Below are positions 8,451 through 18,031 of a stretch of 64,000 nucleotides of DNA, piece by piece (position 1 is the stretch's first letter; each line of letters starts with the position of its first letter). The notes under the pieces were generated by a model. It had not been told where the DNA came from, made no database searches, and saw only the letters and a list, made by a program, of their open reading frames with translations. The stretch lies in the NCBI RefSeq assembly GCF_013201725.1, contig NZ_CP053835.1, positions 1,488,001 to 1,552,000 of the forward strand, given 5' to 3'. The position numbers were made by a program, and so were the translations under genes. This stretch comes from Arcobacter defluvii (GTDB lineage Bacteria > Campylobacterota > Campylobacteria > Campylobacterales > Arcobacteraceae).

Positions 8451-9123
8451 TTCAATTTTAAAAGATATTTCATTTGTTTTAAAAAAAGGTGAAAATCTAA
8501 TAATTTTGGGCGAAAATGGTGCAGGAAAATCAACTTTAGCAAAAGTTTTATCTAATCTAATATCAAATGATAAGGTTTTACTTTTTGAAGAGAATATCTC
8601 AAAAATAGATGATTTAAAAAGAGCAAAACTTATAAATTATATTCCTCCAAGACTCTCTATTTTTGATGAATATATTACTTTAAAAGAGTTTTTAGAACTC
8701 TCAAGTGTTGATATAGTTGATAATAATAAAATAGATAAAATAATCTTTTTATTAAAACTTGAAAAATTAAAAAATAGGTTTTGCAAAGCTTTTAGTTCAG
8801 GTGAAAAGCAACTTTTACTTCTTGCAAGTGCAATTATGCATAATGCAAAAATAACGATTTTTGATGAATTAACAGCAAATTTAGATATAAGTAGATTAAA
8901 AGAAGTTTTTGAGATATTAAATTCAGATTTATTGGAGCAAAAAATAGTAATTACACATAATTTAGATTTAGCCTATGCACTAAAATATAAAGTTTTATTT
9001 GTAAAAAATGGAAAAATAGCGTTTTTTGATGAGCATGAAAAATTTTTTACAAATGAGAATTTAGAAAAATTTTATAATAAAACTATTTTAAAACTAGAAA
9101 ACCATTTGGTAGTTAATTTATGA
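8425..9123 (+). CDS. ABC transporter ATPase, FepC/BtuD type
   Basis: A 232-residue ABC ATPase that energises the adjacent permease. It has Walker A GENGAGKST (about residues 29-37), a signature region reading SSGEKQLLLLA in place of the usual LSGG, and Walker B ITIFDELTANLD followed by the switch His in ITHNLDLA. The start lies inside the binding-protein gene (26-base overlap), giving tight coupling. It is shorter than typical FepC. Note that the usual Walker B glutamate is present as Asp-Glu in FDE. Confidence 0.88.
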   Translation: MLEIKNYNSSILKDISFVLKKGENLIILGENGAGKSTLAKVLSNLISNDKVLLFEENISKIDDLKRAKLINYIPPRLSIFDEYITLKEFLELSSVDIVDNNKIDKIIFLLKLEKLKNRFCKAFSSGEKQLLLLASAIMHNAKITIFDELTANLDISRLKEVFEILNSDLLEQKIVITHNLDLAYALKYKVLFVKNGKIAFFDEHEKFFTNENLEKFYNKTILKLENHLVVNL

Positions 9124-10079
9124 AAATTTTACTTTATTTTTTTAGTTTTATTATAGTTATTATTTCGCCATTTTTAGGTGAAGTAACTCTTAGTTTTAAA
9201 GAAATTTTTGATTCAACAAATAGTTCTTCTATGGTATTTTGGGATTTAAGAGTTTCTAGGATTTTATTGGCATTTTTTGTTGGAGGAATTTTATCTTTGA
9301 GTGGTTTGATTTTTCAAATCATTTTTAAAAATGAACTAATAACTCCATATACGTTGGGAATTGCAAGTGGAACTACACTTTTTACTGCAATTGGTATAGT
9401 TTTTGTTCCTTTTTTATCTTTGACAATTTCATCAATATTTGGCTCGATTATTACTATTTTGATTTTGTATTTTATTTCAAGAGTTATAAATAAAAACTCT
9501 GTTGCTGTTTCTACAAACTCAATTTTATTAATAGGAATTGCATTATCTTATTTTTATAGTTCTGCGTTGATGTTGGTTTTTTATATGAGTAATTTACAAG
9601 AAAACTATTCTATTGTTAGATTTACTCTTGGAAGTTTAGATACAGTTGGATTTACAAATAGTTTTATTCTTATGGCGGTAAGTTTTGTTTTTTATTTAAT
9701 AATTTATTTGTATAAAGAAAAAATTAAACTACTTTTGATTTGTAATGATACTGCTTTTTTAAAAGGTCTAAATGTAAATAAAATAAATTTAATACTTTTG
9801 ATTGTAGTTTCTTTAAGTGTTGGAATAAGTATAAGTTTTGTAGGTCCAATAGGTTTTATAGGATTAGTTATTCCTCATATAATTAAACTAATTTATAAAC
9901 AAAGTGCTCATAATTTGATATTTCCAGTATTTTTCTTTGGAGGAATTTTTTTAGTATTTTCTGATTTAATTTCTAGAAATTTAAACACTGATTCAACTTT
10001 GCCTATTGGCGTTGTTACAGCTTTTATTGGAGCGCCATTTTTTGTATATTTACTTATAAAAAGAAATAAAAAAGTATAA
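9120..10079 (+). CDS. FecCD-family ABC permease
   Basis: A 319-residue permease with about nine hydrophobic helices. It shows the FecCD signatures DLRVSRILLAFFVGG (about 40-54), GIASGTTLF and FVGPIGFIGLVIPHI (about 240-254), the last being the ATPase-coupling loop region. It starts with a four-base ATGA overlap with the ATPase gene and completes the importer. A convergent hairpin closes the operon. Confidence 0.9.
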   Translation: MKILLYFFSFIIVIISPFLGEVTLSFKEIFDSTNSSSMVFWDLRVSRILLAFFVGGILSLSGLIFQIIFKNELITPYTLGIASGTTLFTAIGIVFVPFLSLTISSIFGSIITILILYFISRVINKNSVAVSTNSILLIGIALSYFYSSALMLVFYMSNLQENYSIVRFTLGSLDTVGFTNSFILMAVSFVFYLIIYLYKEKIKLLLICNDTAFLKGLNVNKINLILLIVVSLSVGISISFVGPIGFIGLVIPHIIKLIYKQSAHNLIFPVFFFGGIFLVFSDLISRNLNTDSTLPIGVVTAFIGAPFFVYLLIKRNKKV

Positions 10080-10098
10080 ATTTTTATTTATACTTTTT
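10069..10098. terminator. bidirectional hairpin between the importer operon and sixA
   Basis: A 12-bp perfect stem (AAAAAGTATAAA 10069-10080 / TTTATACTTTTT 10087-10098) with a six-base loop, covering the stop region of the permease and the stop of the minus-strand sixA remnant. T-runs close the stem on both strands, so it can terminate both transcripts. Confidence 0.65.
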
Positions 10099-10575
10099 AG
10101 GGTATTCAAAAAAGATAAGTTTTGAGTTTTCTTTTGATATATCTTTCCAAGATTTAGTATCAAAATCTACCTCAACAATACCACAAGTTGGAATATTTTC
10201 AAAATACTCTTTAGATAAAAAATTTACTAAATCAGAAATTCCAGGATTATGACCAAATAAAAAAGCTATTTTATTTTTATCTTCTATATTTTGTAAAACT
10301 TTTAGAAGATTTTCATAAGGTGCTTCATAAATAGATTTTTCAAATATAAATTTACCTTTAAAATCTAACTCTTTTATAAAATACTCACTTGTTAGTTTTG
10401 TTCTAAGTGATGGTGAGCAGATTATCAAATCAGGTTTTATATCTTTTTATTTTAAAATTTTTGCCATAAAAGGAGCATCTTTTAATCCTCTTTTATTTAA
10501 AGCTCTATCAAAATCTTCTAAAAAAGGATTACTCCAATCTGATTTTGCATGTCGAATTAAAACCAACTTTTTCAT
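10084..10575 (-). pseudogene. sixA: sixA-like phosphohistidine phosphatase with in-frame stop
   Basis: Read through, this is a 163-codon histidine-phosphatase gene of SixA size. The first 42 codons carry the catalytic LIRHAKSDW (Arg-His) motif. Then TAA at 10447-10449 interrupts the frame, and the same frame continues with KPDLIICSPSLRTKLT and the second catalytic histidine in FGHNPGISDLV. Only one codon is wrong, with no frameshift, so this is a recent nonsense change or a sequence error. A downstream TTG at 10428 could give a fragment lacking the catalytic Arg-His, so such a product should be inactive. The start ATG follows the acpH stop directly. Confidence 0.8.
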
Positions 10576-11190
10576 CTAAATTCTCCAATGTTTTAATCTA
10601 TCTTTATCTAAATCTTGTTTTACAGTTTTACAAAGTTGTGGAAAAAATTCTAAAAAGTCTTTTTCTAAATGGTGAATATTTTCAACTACAGTTTTTGAAT
10701 AACTGCTTGCACTATCTCTTTGTAAAAGTCTAGGGGATAATCTTCTATCCATTCTTGAAAAAGAAGTTTTTAGTTGATTTATAGTGTGATATTTATTTAA
10801 CAAATCTCTTTCTATCATATGTGAAATTGGTAAATTTGCTTGATATGGCATAAAAGGAGTTCTTTTATAAGCTTCATGATAAAAATTATTGGAAAATTTT
10901 TTCAAAGGAACATTACAAAATTTATCCCAATTTTTTGTTAGAAAATAATCATAAGTTAAATCTATGATTATAGGTTTTAATAAACCTTTTTCTCTTAATC
11001 TTTTTTTACTTATAGTTACTATTTCATGTTTATCTGTAAAAGAATCAATTTGTTTATGTGTAAACATACCTTTTTTGATCTCTTCATTGGCATTTTCCCA
11101 AGCTTTTCCTTTTAAGGGATCAGCTAAAAAATTTCCAATTTGAAAATCTATATTTGATTCAGATAAAAATATATGTGCTAACCAATTCAA
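10576..11190 (-). CDS. acpH: acyl carrier protein phosphodiesterase
   Basis: A 204-residue AcpH-family (DUF479) hydrolase that removes the 4'-phosphopantetheine group from holo-ACP. Family signatures are MNWLAHIFLS at the N-terminus, GNFLADPLKG (about 19-28), the metal-binding HKQIDSFTDKH and later LTYDYFLTKNW. Length fits. Its TAG stop touches the start of the broken sixA gene, so the two form a minus-strand unit. Confidence 0.88.
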   Translation of the reverse strand: MNWLAHIFLSESNIDFQIGNFLADPLKGKAWENANEEIKKGMFTHKQIDSFTDKHEIVTISKKRLREKGLLKPIIIDLTYDYFLTKNWDKFCNVPLKKFSNNFYHEAYKRTPFMPYQANLPISHMIERDLLNKYHTINQLKTSFSRMDRRLSPRLLQRDSASSYSKTVVENIHHLEKDFLEFFPQLCKTVKQDLDKDRLKHWRI

Positions 11191-11284
11191 ACATTTTCCT
11201 TAGTATTATAATTTATACTTATATAAAATAAAACAAACTTTAAATTTTATAAGTTATAATTATAAAAATATTTAGAAAAAAACA

Positions 11285-11497
11285 TTATTTTTCTTTAGGA
11301 TTTAGTTTGGCTTTTAACTTTTTAGGTAGATGAGCGAAAACCATAGTGCTATTTTTGATAAATTTATCTTTTTCATAAATTGCAATATCTAAACTCATAC
11401 TTTCTATCTTAAAATTCAATAGTTTTATAGTTTGATTTCTATCTTCAAAAGATAGATTTTCTTTACTTAAATCTATGATTTTTTTACTTTTTGCCAA
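11285..11497 (-). CDS. hypothetical protein, 70 residues
   Basis: A 70-residue, Lys-rich, soluble small protein (MAKSKKIIDLSKENLSFEDRNQ...). No membrane segment or known motif can be seen. It is divergent from the SLAC1-type channel with 56 bases between the two starts, and AAAAGGTTT-type ribosome spacing precedes the ATG. I cannot assign a function. Confidence 0.6.
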   Translation of the reverse strand: MAKSKKIIDLSKENLSFEDRNQTIKLLNFKIESMSLDIAIYEKDKFIKNSTMVFAHLPKKLKAKLNPKEK

Positions 11498-11553
11498 AAT
11501 AAACCTTTTAAATTTTTTCTAATTATAATAAATTAATCTTAATAGGATTTATA

Positions 11554-12531
11554 ATGCAAGAACAAGAGAGTATAAAAGCAATTCCTTCCAATAGATTGCA
11601 ATTTTTCCCTATAATGATGTTTGCTACAATTATGGGATTAGGTGGTTTGACTTTAGTATATGAAAGAATGAGTAGTGTATTTCTTTTCCCAATGTTAATA
11701 GCCACAGTAATGATAGCTATTTCAACAATTTTATTTTTTGTTGTTTTAATTTTTTATAGTTTAAAACTTATTAAATTTAAAGATGAAGTTAAAAAAGAGT
11801 TCACCCACCCAATAAGAGTAAACTTTTTTGCAGCTTTTTCTATATCTATGTTGATTTTATCTATTGATTTTAGAGCTTATTCTATAAATATATCTGAAAT
11901 ATTTTTTATTTTTGGAGCACTTTTTCATATCTTTTTTACTTATTACACTATTAAATTTTGGATAAATAATAATCTTGAAATACAACACTCAAATCCAGCT
12001 TGGTTTATTCCTATTGTTGGAAATCTTATCGTTCCCATTGCTGGAAAAGGTTTTGTTGATGATTCTATTCTTTATTTTTATTTTTCAATTGGAATTTTTT
12101 TCTGGATTATTCTATTTTCTATTATTTTAAATAGAATTATTTTTCATAATCAATTTGCACCAAAATTTATGCCAACACTATTTATCTTAATAGCACCTCC
12201 TGCTATTGGATTTATTTCATATATAAAATTAACTGGAAATTTAGACTTTTTTGCACAAATTTTATTTAATTTAGGGCTATTTTTTACAATTCTAGTTTTT
12301 GTAATGTACAAAAACTTTGTAAAAATTAAATTCTTTATATCATGGTGGGCATTTACTTTTCCGATGGCAGCTGTAAGTTTAAGTGCTATTTTAATGCATG
12401 AATTAACTAAATATTGGATATATGAATTACTTGCTTATGTACTTACAACAATTACAACAGTGATTGTTATTTTAGTTGCTATTCAAACTATAAAACATAT
12501 GAGAAAAAAAGAGATTTGTATTATGGAATAA
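11554..12531 (+). CDS. SLAC1/TehA-family membrane channel
   Basis: A 325-residue protein with ten hydrophobic segments, of the TehA/SLAC1 (C4-dicarboxylate/malic acid) channel family. Visible marks are FPIMMFATIMGLGGLTL at the N-terminus, the conserved EFTHPIRVNFFAAFSIS block (about 83-99), and NPAWFIPIVGNLIVPIAG (about 148-165). Family members pass small anions or confer tellurite resistance. The substrate is not evident here. Confidence 0.82.
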   Translation: MQEQESIKAIPSNRLQFFPIMMFATIMGLGGLTLVYERMSSVFLFPMLIATVMIAISTILFFVVLIFYSLKLIKFKDEVKKEFTHPIRVNFFAAFSISMLILSIDFRAYSINISEIFFIFGALFHIFFTYYTIKFWINNNLEIQHSNPAWFIPIVGNLIVPIAGKGFVDDSILYFYFSIGIFFWIILFSIILNRIIFHNQFAPKFMPTLFILIAPPAIGFISYIKLTGNLDFFAQILFNLGLFFTILVFVMYKNFVKIKFFISWWAFTFPMAAVSLSAILMHELTKYWIYELLAYVLTTITTVIVILVAIQTIKHMRKKEICIME

Positions 12532-12633
12532 TCAACTTAAAACGATATAATCTAATTCCTATAAAAACAATTTATTGTTTTACATAGAATTTTACTTCTT
12601 AAAATTTTTTTAAGAGTTTAAAAAGGATATATT

Positions 12634-13653
12634 ATGGAATTTCGTTATATTGGAAAAAGTGGATTAAGAGTTTCTACTATTTGTATGGGAACTATGACTT
12701 TTGGTTCAACTACAACAAAAGAAGAAGCATTCAAAATAATGGATAAAGCTTACGAAAATGGAATAAATTTTTTTGATACAGCCGAGCTTTATCCTGTCCC
12801 TCCCAAAGCAAATACAACAGGTATTACTGAACAAATTGTTGGTGAATGGCTAAAAACAAAACCAAGAGATTCAATCATTTTAGCAACAAAGGTTGCTGGT
12901 GCTGCTTCTGGTTGGTTTGTCCCTCCAATTCGTCACGGACTTACAGCTATTGATTCTTTTCATATAAAAAGAGCAGTAGAAGGAAGTTTAAAAAAACTTC
13001 AAACAGATTATATAGATTTATATCAAATGCATTGGCCTGACACTGTTGTTCCTATTGAAGAGTCATTAAAAGCTTTTGATGAACTTGTAAAAGAAGGAAA
13101 AGTACGATATATTGGAACTTCAAATGATAGTGCTTATGGTCTAACAAAAGCAAATGAAGTTGCAAAATATGAAAAACTAACTAGATTTGAATCTATTCAG
13201 AATAATTTTTCTTTATTAAATCCAAGATTTCATGATGAATTAGCAAATGTTTGTAGACGTGAAAATATTTCGCTTTTACCTTATTCTCCAATAGCAGGAG
13301 GAGTTTTAAGTGGAAAATATAATAATGATTTTTATCCTTCTGATGCACGATTTACAGCATATACAAACAATCCTAATATAAGAGTTCAAGCAATGGCAAA
13401 AAGGTTTGTAAATGATAAAACACTAAATGCAACAGTAAGATATATTGAACTTTCACATGAATATGGAATTTCACCTGTTACTTTAGCTGTTGCATATTCA
13501 AAACATTTTGATTTTGTTGCTTCAACAATAATTGGTGCAAGAGTTTTAAATCAATTAGATGAGTCACTAAAAGCATTTAATTTTAAGATAAATGATGAAC
13601 TTTTAGCAAAAATTGAAGAGATTCAAAAGGATATTTTATATCCAATGGGATAA
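12634..13653 (+). CDS. aldo/keto reductase
   Basis: A 339-residue NADPH-dependent aldo/keto reductase. It has the catalytic Asp-Tyr pair in FFDTAELYP, the Lys in LATKVAG, and the His in QMHWPD, with cofactor-binding YSPIAGGVLSGKY and a C-terminal STIIGA segment. It is closest in look to the Tas/YghZ-type open-chain reductases. It is a single gene with AAAAGGA ribosome site. The natural carbonyl substrate is unknown. Confidence 0.88.
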   Translation: MEFRYIGKSGLRVSTICMGTMTFGSTTTKEEAFKIMDKAYENGINFFDTAELYPVPPKANTTGITEQIVGEWLKTKPRDSIILATKVAGAASGWFVPPIRHGLTAIDSFHIKRAVEGSLKKLQTDYIDLYQMHWPDTVVPIEESLKAFDELVKEGKVRYIGTSNDSAYGLTKANEVAKYEKLTRFESIQNNFSLLNPRFHDELANVCRRENISLLPYSPIAGGVLSGKYNNDFYPSDARFTAYTNNPNIRVQAMAKRFVNDKTLNATVRYIELSHEYGISPVTLAVAYSKHFDFVASTIIGARVLNQLDESLKAFNFKINDELLAKIEEIQKDILYPMG

Positions 13654-13729
13654 ATTATTTTTTTATAAATTTAATCTTTTTTAATGAATATTTCAATAAA
13701 ATGTAAGTTATTTCCACAAAAGGATAAAG

Positions 13730-16270
13730 ATGAAAGACTTGAGTATTAGTAAAAAATTCACACTAACAAATGTAATAGTTACATTATTAGTTCTTGTTAT
13801 AGGATATTTTATATTAAATAAGTATAGAAATGATTTAACAAAAGAAGTTTATCAAGATGTAACTACAAACTTAAATTCTTTAAGTAATCAAAGAATAAAA
13901 GCTAAATTTGAAGTAGGAATTTCAAATGCAATCTCAATTGCAAATGATTCTTCAATAAAAGAATCATTATCTACAAAAAATAGAGAATTAGCTATATCTA
14001 CTTTAGCAAATTTATCTTCGAGTATGAAAGAATCTACTCCATTTAAAAATATTCAGGTTCACCTTCATACAAAAGATAATCATTCTTTTTTAAGATCATG
14101 GCAACCTACAAAATTTGGAGATGATTTAAGTTCATTTAGAGCAAGTGTTGTAAAAGTAAATAAAGATAAAATTGCAGTAAATGGTTTTGAAATAGGAAAA
14201 GCAGGATTAAGTTTAAGAGCTGTTGTTCCAGTTTTTGATTCAAATAAAGAGCATGTTGGATCATTAGAATTTATGCAAGGAATAAACTCTGTTGCAATCT
14301 CTTTTGATGAAGAGAAAAGAGGTTTCTTGTTATTGATGGATACTTCTTTAGCTATTGCAGATGTAAAAAAAGAAGACACTTTAGATAAATATCTTATTTC
14401 ACAAAAATTTGTAAACAAAGATTTTTTAGAAGAAACTAAAAAAATAGATTTTAATAAACTTTTAAATAGTAAATATCTTATTACAGACAAGTATTTTTAT
14501 ACTTTTAGTGAAGTAACAGATTTTGAAGGTAAAAAACTTGGTATTGCTTTAGTTGCTGAACCAATTGATTCTGTTAAAAATGCTATTGATCATGCTTCAA
14601 ATATTATTTGGGTTGCACTTATTATTTTAGTAATTGCTGTTTTAATTATAATGAGTATTTCATTGGTAAATATGAGAAATAATATTTTACTTCCTATATT
14701 TAATCTAAAAAATTCAATTGAAAATATCTCAAATAATTCAAATGAAAGAACAAGAATTGAAGTTAAATCAAATGATGAAATAGGAGAAGTTGTAAATAGT
14801 TTCAATAATTATTTAGATTCAATTGAAAAAGGCTTAAATCAGGATCAAATAGTTATAGAAGAATCAAGACAAATTATTGAAAAAGTAAATGCTGGTTTAT
14901 TAAATGATAGAATAAAAGGAAAAGCTAATTCATTAGGAGTTGATTCTTTAGTAAAAGAAATTAATAATATGATAGAAAGAATGCAAAAAAATCTTACTAT
15001 TTTAAGTGAAACATTAATTGCATTATCAACAGCAAAATATGATTATCAAATTCCTCATATTCAAAATGTTACAGGAATAATTGCTTCTTTATTAAGTGGG
15101 GCAAAAGTTACTCAATCATCAATCAACGAAATTATGTGTTTAATTGAAAAATCAAATAATGAATTATCATCAAGTTCATCTGAACTTGCAAATGCTTCTA
15201 AAAAATTAAGTGATTCATCAAATACGCAAGCAGCATCTTTAGAAGAAACAGCTGCTGCAATTGAAGAGATATCTGCAACAGTTACAAGAAGTAGTGAAAA
15301 TGCTATTCAAATGGCACAATATGCACAAAATGTTACAAAATCAAGTAATATTGGAAAAGATTTAGCTGAAAAAACAGCTATTTCTATGGATGAAATAAAT
15401 AATCAAGTAATAGCTATAAATGAAGCAATTTCTGTAATAGATCAAATAGCTTTCCAAACAAATATTCTTTCTTTAAATGCTGCTGTTGAAGCTGCAACTG
15501 CTGGTGAAGCTGGAAAAGGTTTTGCTGTTGTTGCTGCTGAAGTAAGAAATCTTGCAAGTAGAAGTGCTGAAGCTGCAAATGAAATAAAAACAATAGTTTC
15601 TAATGCAACTATAAAAGCAAAAGAAGGAAAAGATATTACTTCAAAAATGATTGAAGGATATAATGAGTTAAATGAAAATATTGTTGTAACAACAAAATTA
15701 ATTGCCGATGTAGCAACTGCATCAAAAGAACAACAAAAAGCAATGGCTCAAATAAATGATACAGTTAATTCTTTGGATCAAGCTACTCAACAAAATGCTG
15801 CTTTAGCTTCAACTATAAATGATATGGCTACTAAAACTTCAGATTTAGTAACTCATCTTGAAAATACTATAAATCAAACAAGTTTTGATAGAAATGCTCA
15901 TAAAAGAGTTTGTGATACAGATTTAATAATTGATATAAATAGACTAAAATCTGATCACATAAGTTTTAAGAATACAAATTTTGCTTTATGTAAAGCAGGA
16001 TTTAAATTTACTGTAAAAAATGATCATGAATGTAATTTAGGTAAATGGATAGATGCAAATGAAAATAAACTTTTTGCAAAAAGTAAAGAGTGGGGTGATT
16101 TAAAAGTAGCTCATAAAAAAGTTCATGATTTAGTTCAATCAACTGTAAATTTATATGCAGATGAAAGTAATAATGAAAAAATCTTCTCAACAACTAAAGA
16201 AATGGAAGATAATATAGAAATTGTTTTTGATTTATTAAATAAAATTAGAGAGATAAATTGTTCTAATTAA
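13730..16270 (+). CDS. methyl-accepting chemotaxis protein with CZB domain
   Basis: An 846-residue transmembrane chemoreceptor. TM1 is about 11-31. The periplasmic ligand region (about 32-285) looks like a double-Cache sensor. TM2 is about 288-312 and is followed by HAMP. A long signalling domain carries the hairpin tip [20 protein letters not shown] near residues 590-612. The C-terminus is a CZB zinc-binding domain with the His of SDHISF, the Cys of HECNLGKW and the His pair of AHKKVH. CZB domains in this phylum link receptors to redox or zinc sensing. There is no C-terminal CheR-tethering pentapeptide. An intrinsic terminator follows. Confidence 0.93.
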   Translation: MKDLSISKKFTLTNVIVTLLVLVIGYFILNKYRNDLTKEVYQDVTTNLNSLSNQRIKAKFEVGISNAISIANDSSIKESLSTKNRELAISTLANLSSSMKESTPFKNIQVHLHTKDNHSFLRSWQPTKFGDDLSSFRASVVKVNKDKIAVNGFEIGKAGLSLRAVVPVFDSNKEHVGSLEFMQGINSVAISFDEEKRGFLLLMDTSLAIADVKKEDTLDKYLISQKFVNKDFLEETKKIDFNKLLNSKYLITDKYFYTFSEVTDFEGKKLGIALVAEPIDSVKNAIDHASNIIWVALIILVIAVLIIMSISLVNMRNNILLPIFNLKNSIENISNNSNERTRIEVKSNDEIGEVVNSFNNYLDSIEKGLNQDQIVIEESRQIIEKVNAGLLNDRIKGKANSLGVDSLVKEINNMIERMQKNLTILSETLIALSTAKYDYQIPHIQNVTGIIASLLSGAKVTQSSINEIMCLIEKSNNELSSSSSELANASKKLSDSSNTQAASLEETAAAIEEISATVTRSSENAIQMAQYAQNVTKSSNIGKDLAEKTAISMDEINNQVIAINEAISVIDQIAFQTNILSLNAAVEAATAGEAGKGFAVVAAEVRNLASRSAEAANEIKTIVSNATIKAKEGKDITSKMIEGYNELNENIVVTTKLIADVATASKEQQKAMAQINDTVNSLDQATQQNAALASTINDMATKTSDLVTHLENTINQTSFDRNAHKRVCDTDLIIDINRLKSDHISFKNTNFALCKAGFKFTVKNDHECNLGKWIDANENKLFAKSKEWGDLKVAHKKVHDLVQSTVNLYADESNNEKIFSTTKEMEDNIEIVFDLLNKIREINCSN

Positions 16271-16294
16271 AATTCAAAATTTAGATTTATTTTA

Positions 16295-16321
16295 GGCTAG
16301 AAGTTTTTCTAGCCTTTTTTT
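16295..16321 (+). terminator. intrinsic terminator after the chemoreceptor
   Basis: An 8-bp stem GGCTAGAA / TTCTAGCC (16295-16302 / 16307-16314) with a four-base loop and a seven-base T-tract. It is 25 bases past the receptor stop codon and a clear plus-strand terminator. Confidence 0.9.
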
Positions 16322-16337
16322 ATTTTAAAGGATTGTT

Positions 16338-16535
16338 GTGAACAAAGATAAACAAATACTTCAAGAGGCTTATAAATTAAGATTTGAGTATTATAATTTT
16401 TATGAAAATAAAGAACCTGAATGGCATAATAAATACAAAAATCATAAGTTATATGATATTGTTGTTGAAAGTTTTGACTATAAATACAATGAAATAGGAA
16501 TCATAATGCCAAAACTTTTAGGAAAATTAGTTTAA
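16338..16535 (+). CDS. hypothetical protein, 65 residues
   Basis: A 65-residue soluble reading frame rich in Tyr, Lys and Glu, starting on GTG (16338) behind an AAAGGA ribosome site that overlaps the preceding terminator tail. No family is recognised. It is convergent with the next minus-strand gene, 12 bases apart. TAGTTT/AAACTA inverted arms flank that junction. Confidence 0.5.
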   Translation: MNKDKQILQEAYKLRFEYYNFYENKEPEWHNKYKNHKLYDIVVESFDYKYNEIGIIMPKLLGKLV

Positions 16536-16547
16536 TATCAACTTTTT

Positions 16548-16937
16548 TTACTCACTAAAACTAGCAAAAGCACCTTCAACACTAGGAATAGTTTTATAAT
16601 GAGTTTTTGTTAATCTTACATTTTTTGTTTTAAGATCACAAATTGCGATTCTAAAACTAGCTCCCATGATAGGTTCTACAACACAAATAATTTTATCTTC
16701 TATTTGTCTTGTCACATAAATAGTGCCTTGTAAATCATGAAAAAAATATTTTGGATAACTTAATGGCGTAATTTCTACAATATCAATAATTTCTGGATTT
16801 TCAAGAGTTTGAACTATATCCCTAGCATCATCATAATTTTCAAATTGAATACACCAATCATCAAATTTTTTATTAAAATGTACTAAATCTTCATCTAGAA
16901 AACCACCAGCTATTGATTGTAAAGCAAAAATAGACAC
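16548..16937 (-). CDS. hypothetical protein, about 129 residues
   Basis: A soluble protein of about 129 residues with no recognised family. Two in-frame GTG codons could start it (16946 and 16937). The AAAGG ribosome site sits eight bases before the second, so I chose 16937. The predicted product (SIFALQSIAGGFLDEDLVHF...) has one Cys in DWCIQF and alternating beta-like segments in the second half. No signal peptide is convincing. Confidence 0.6.
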   Translation of the reverse strand: MSIFALQSIAGGFLDEDLVHFNKKFDDWCIQFENYDDARDIVQTLENPEIIDIVEITPLSYPKYFFHDLQGTIYVTRQIEDKIICVVEPIMGASFRIAICDLKTKNVRLTKTHYKTIPSVEGAFASFSE

Positions 16938-17041
16938 GAAAAACACCTTTAAATATATACGATTTTAAAAAAGGATTTTAACATATTTAACTTTCTCTTT
17001 TTCTTTTTTAAAATAAGTGCACCACTAAATCCTGTATAAAT

Positions 17042-17114
17042 AAGTTCTTTTATTTCTAATTATAAGTCCAATTGAATTTGATAAAAGATACAATCAAGAA
17101 CTTACATTAGAAAT
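17042..17114 (+). promoter_or_regulatory. interleaved inverted repeats in ybgC leader
   Basis: AAGTTCTT (17042-17049) is complementary to AAGAACTT (17096-17103), and ATTTCTAAT (17052-17060) to ATTAGAAAT (17106-17114). The arms occur in A-B-A'-B' order with the same two-base gap in each block. RNA could form an H-type pseudoknot ending 20 bases before the ybgC start. It may also be chance in AT-rich DNA. Confidence 0.25.
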
Positions 17115-17134
17115 ATATAATAAGGAAAATTATA

Positions 17135-17497
17135 ATGAAAATTCGTGTTTATTACGAAGATACAGATTGTGGAGGAGTTGTTTATCACTCTAATTATTTT
17201 AATTTTTGTGAACGTGCTAGAAGTGAACTTTTTTTTCAAAAAGGTTTATCCCCTCATAATAAAGATGAATTTTTTGTAGTTAAAAGTACAATAGCAGATT
17301 GGATAAAACCTGCTATTTTTGGAGATATTTTGGAAATATCTGCAAAACTGGTTGAAAAAAAATCGGCTTCAATTGTAATGTATCAAGAAATTACTAGAGA
17401 TAATGAAGTTTTATTTAAAGCTACATTTAAATTAGCATTTTTAAAAAATTTCAAACCTTCAAAAATTCCTTTGGATTTTTTTGAATTATTTAATTAG
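17135..17497 (+). CDS. ybgC: acyl-CoA thioesterase, YbgC type
   Basis: A 120-residue single hot-dog-fold thioesterase. The active-site block YEDTDCGGVVYHSNYFNFCERAR (residues about 6-28) contains the catalytic Asp of the 4-hydroxybenzoyl-CoA thioesterase family. YbgC normally belongs to the Tol-Pal cluster, but no tol genes are here. It is followed nine bases later by the PLD-type nuclease. Confidence 0.88.
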   Translation: MKIRVYYEDTDCGGVVYHSNYFNFCERARSELFFQKGLSPHNKDEFFVVKSTIADWIKPAIFGDILEISAKLVEKKSASIVMYQEITRDNEVLFKATFKLAFLKNFKPSKIPLDFFELFN

Positions 17498-17506
17498 GAA
17501 AAAATT

Positions 17507-17980
17507 ATGTTAAAAATTTTATTTATATCTTTGTTTTTGGTTTTAAATTTATATTCAAGTGAAGTTTTTATTCTTCCAAATGATTCAAAAAAAGCACAAG
17601 AACAAATTAGTTCAGCTATATTGGATGCAAAAACAGAGATTTTTATTGCAATGTATAACTTTTCATATAAAAGTTTTGCAAAGGATTTGATAAAAGCCTC
17701 AAAAAAAGGTGTACAAGTAACTGTTTTATTTGATGATAAAAAAACAAAAAAAGATGATGAAGTATTGGATTTGTTAAAAGAAAATGAAATAAAAACCATA
17801 ATCAACAAAGATAAAAATAAAATGCATCTAAAAGTTGCTTTAATTGATTCTTCTAAAGCCATTATTGGAAGTACAAATTGGACAAAAGAGTCATTTGAAG
17901 AAAATTATGATTTGATTTATATAACTGATGATAAAAAAGTTATAGATAAGTTAGTTGAATTAAAAGAAATATTCAATTAA
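17507..17980 (+). CDS. secreted phospholipase D-like nuclease
   Basis: A 157-residue protein with a signal peptide (about 1-19) and a single phospholipase-D catalytic motif, HLKVALIDSSKAIIGSTNW (HxKxxxxD, His at about residue 105). A one-motif PLD protein of this size matches the Nuc endonuclease class, which works as a dimer. A periplasmic nuclease role is inferred. Confidence 0.85.
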   Translation: MLKILFISLFLVLNLYSSEVFILPNDSKKAQEQISSAILDAKTEIFIAMYNFSYKSFAKDLIKASKKGVQVTVLFDDKKTKKDDEVLDLLKENEIKTIINKDKNKMHLKVALIDSSKAIIGSTNWTKESFEENYDLIYITDDKKVIDKLVELKEIFN

Positions 17981-18031
17981 AAGCATTAAAATTGTATCAT
18001 ATAAATAAAAATATTTAAAAAGGATTTTTTA

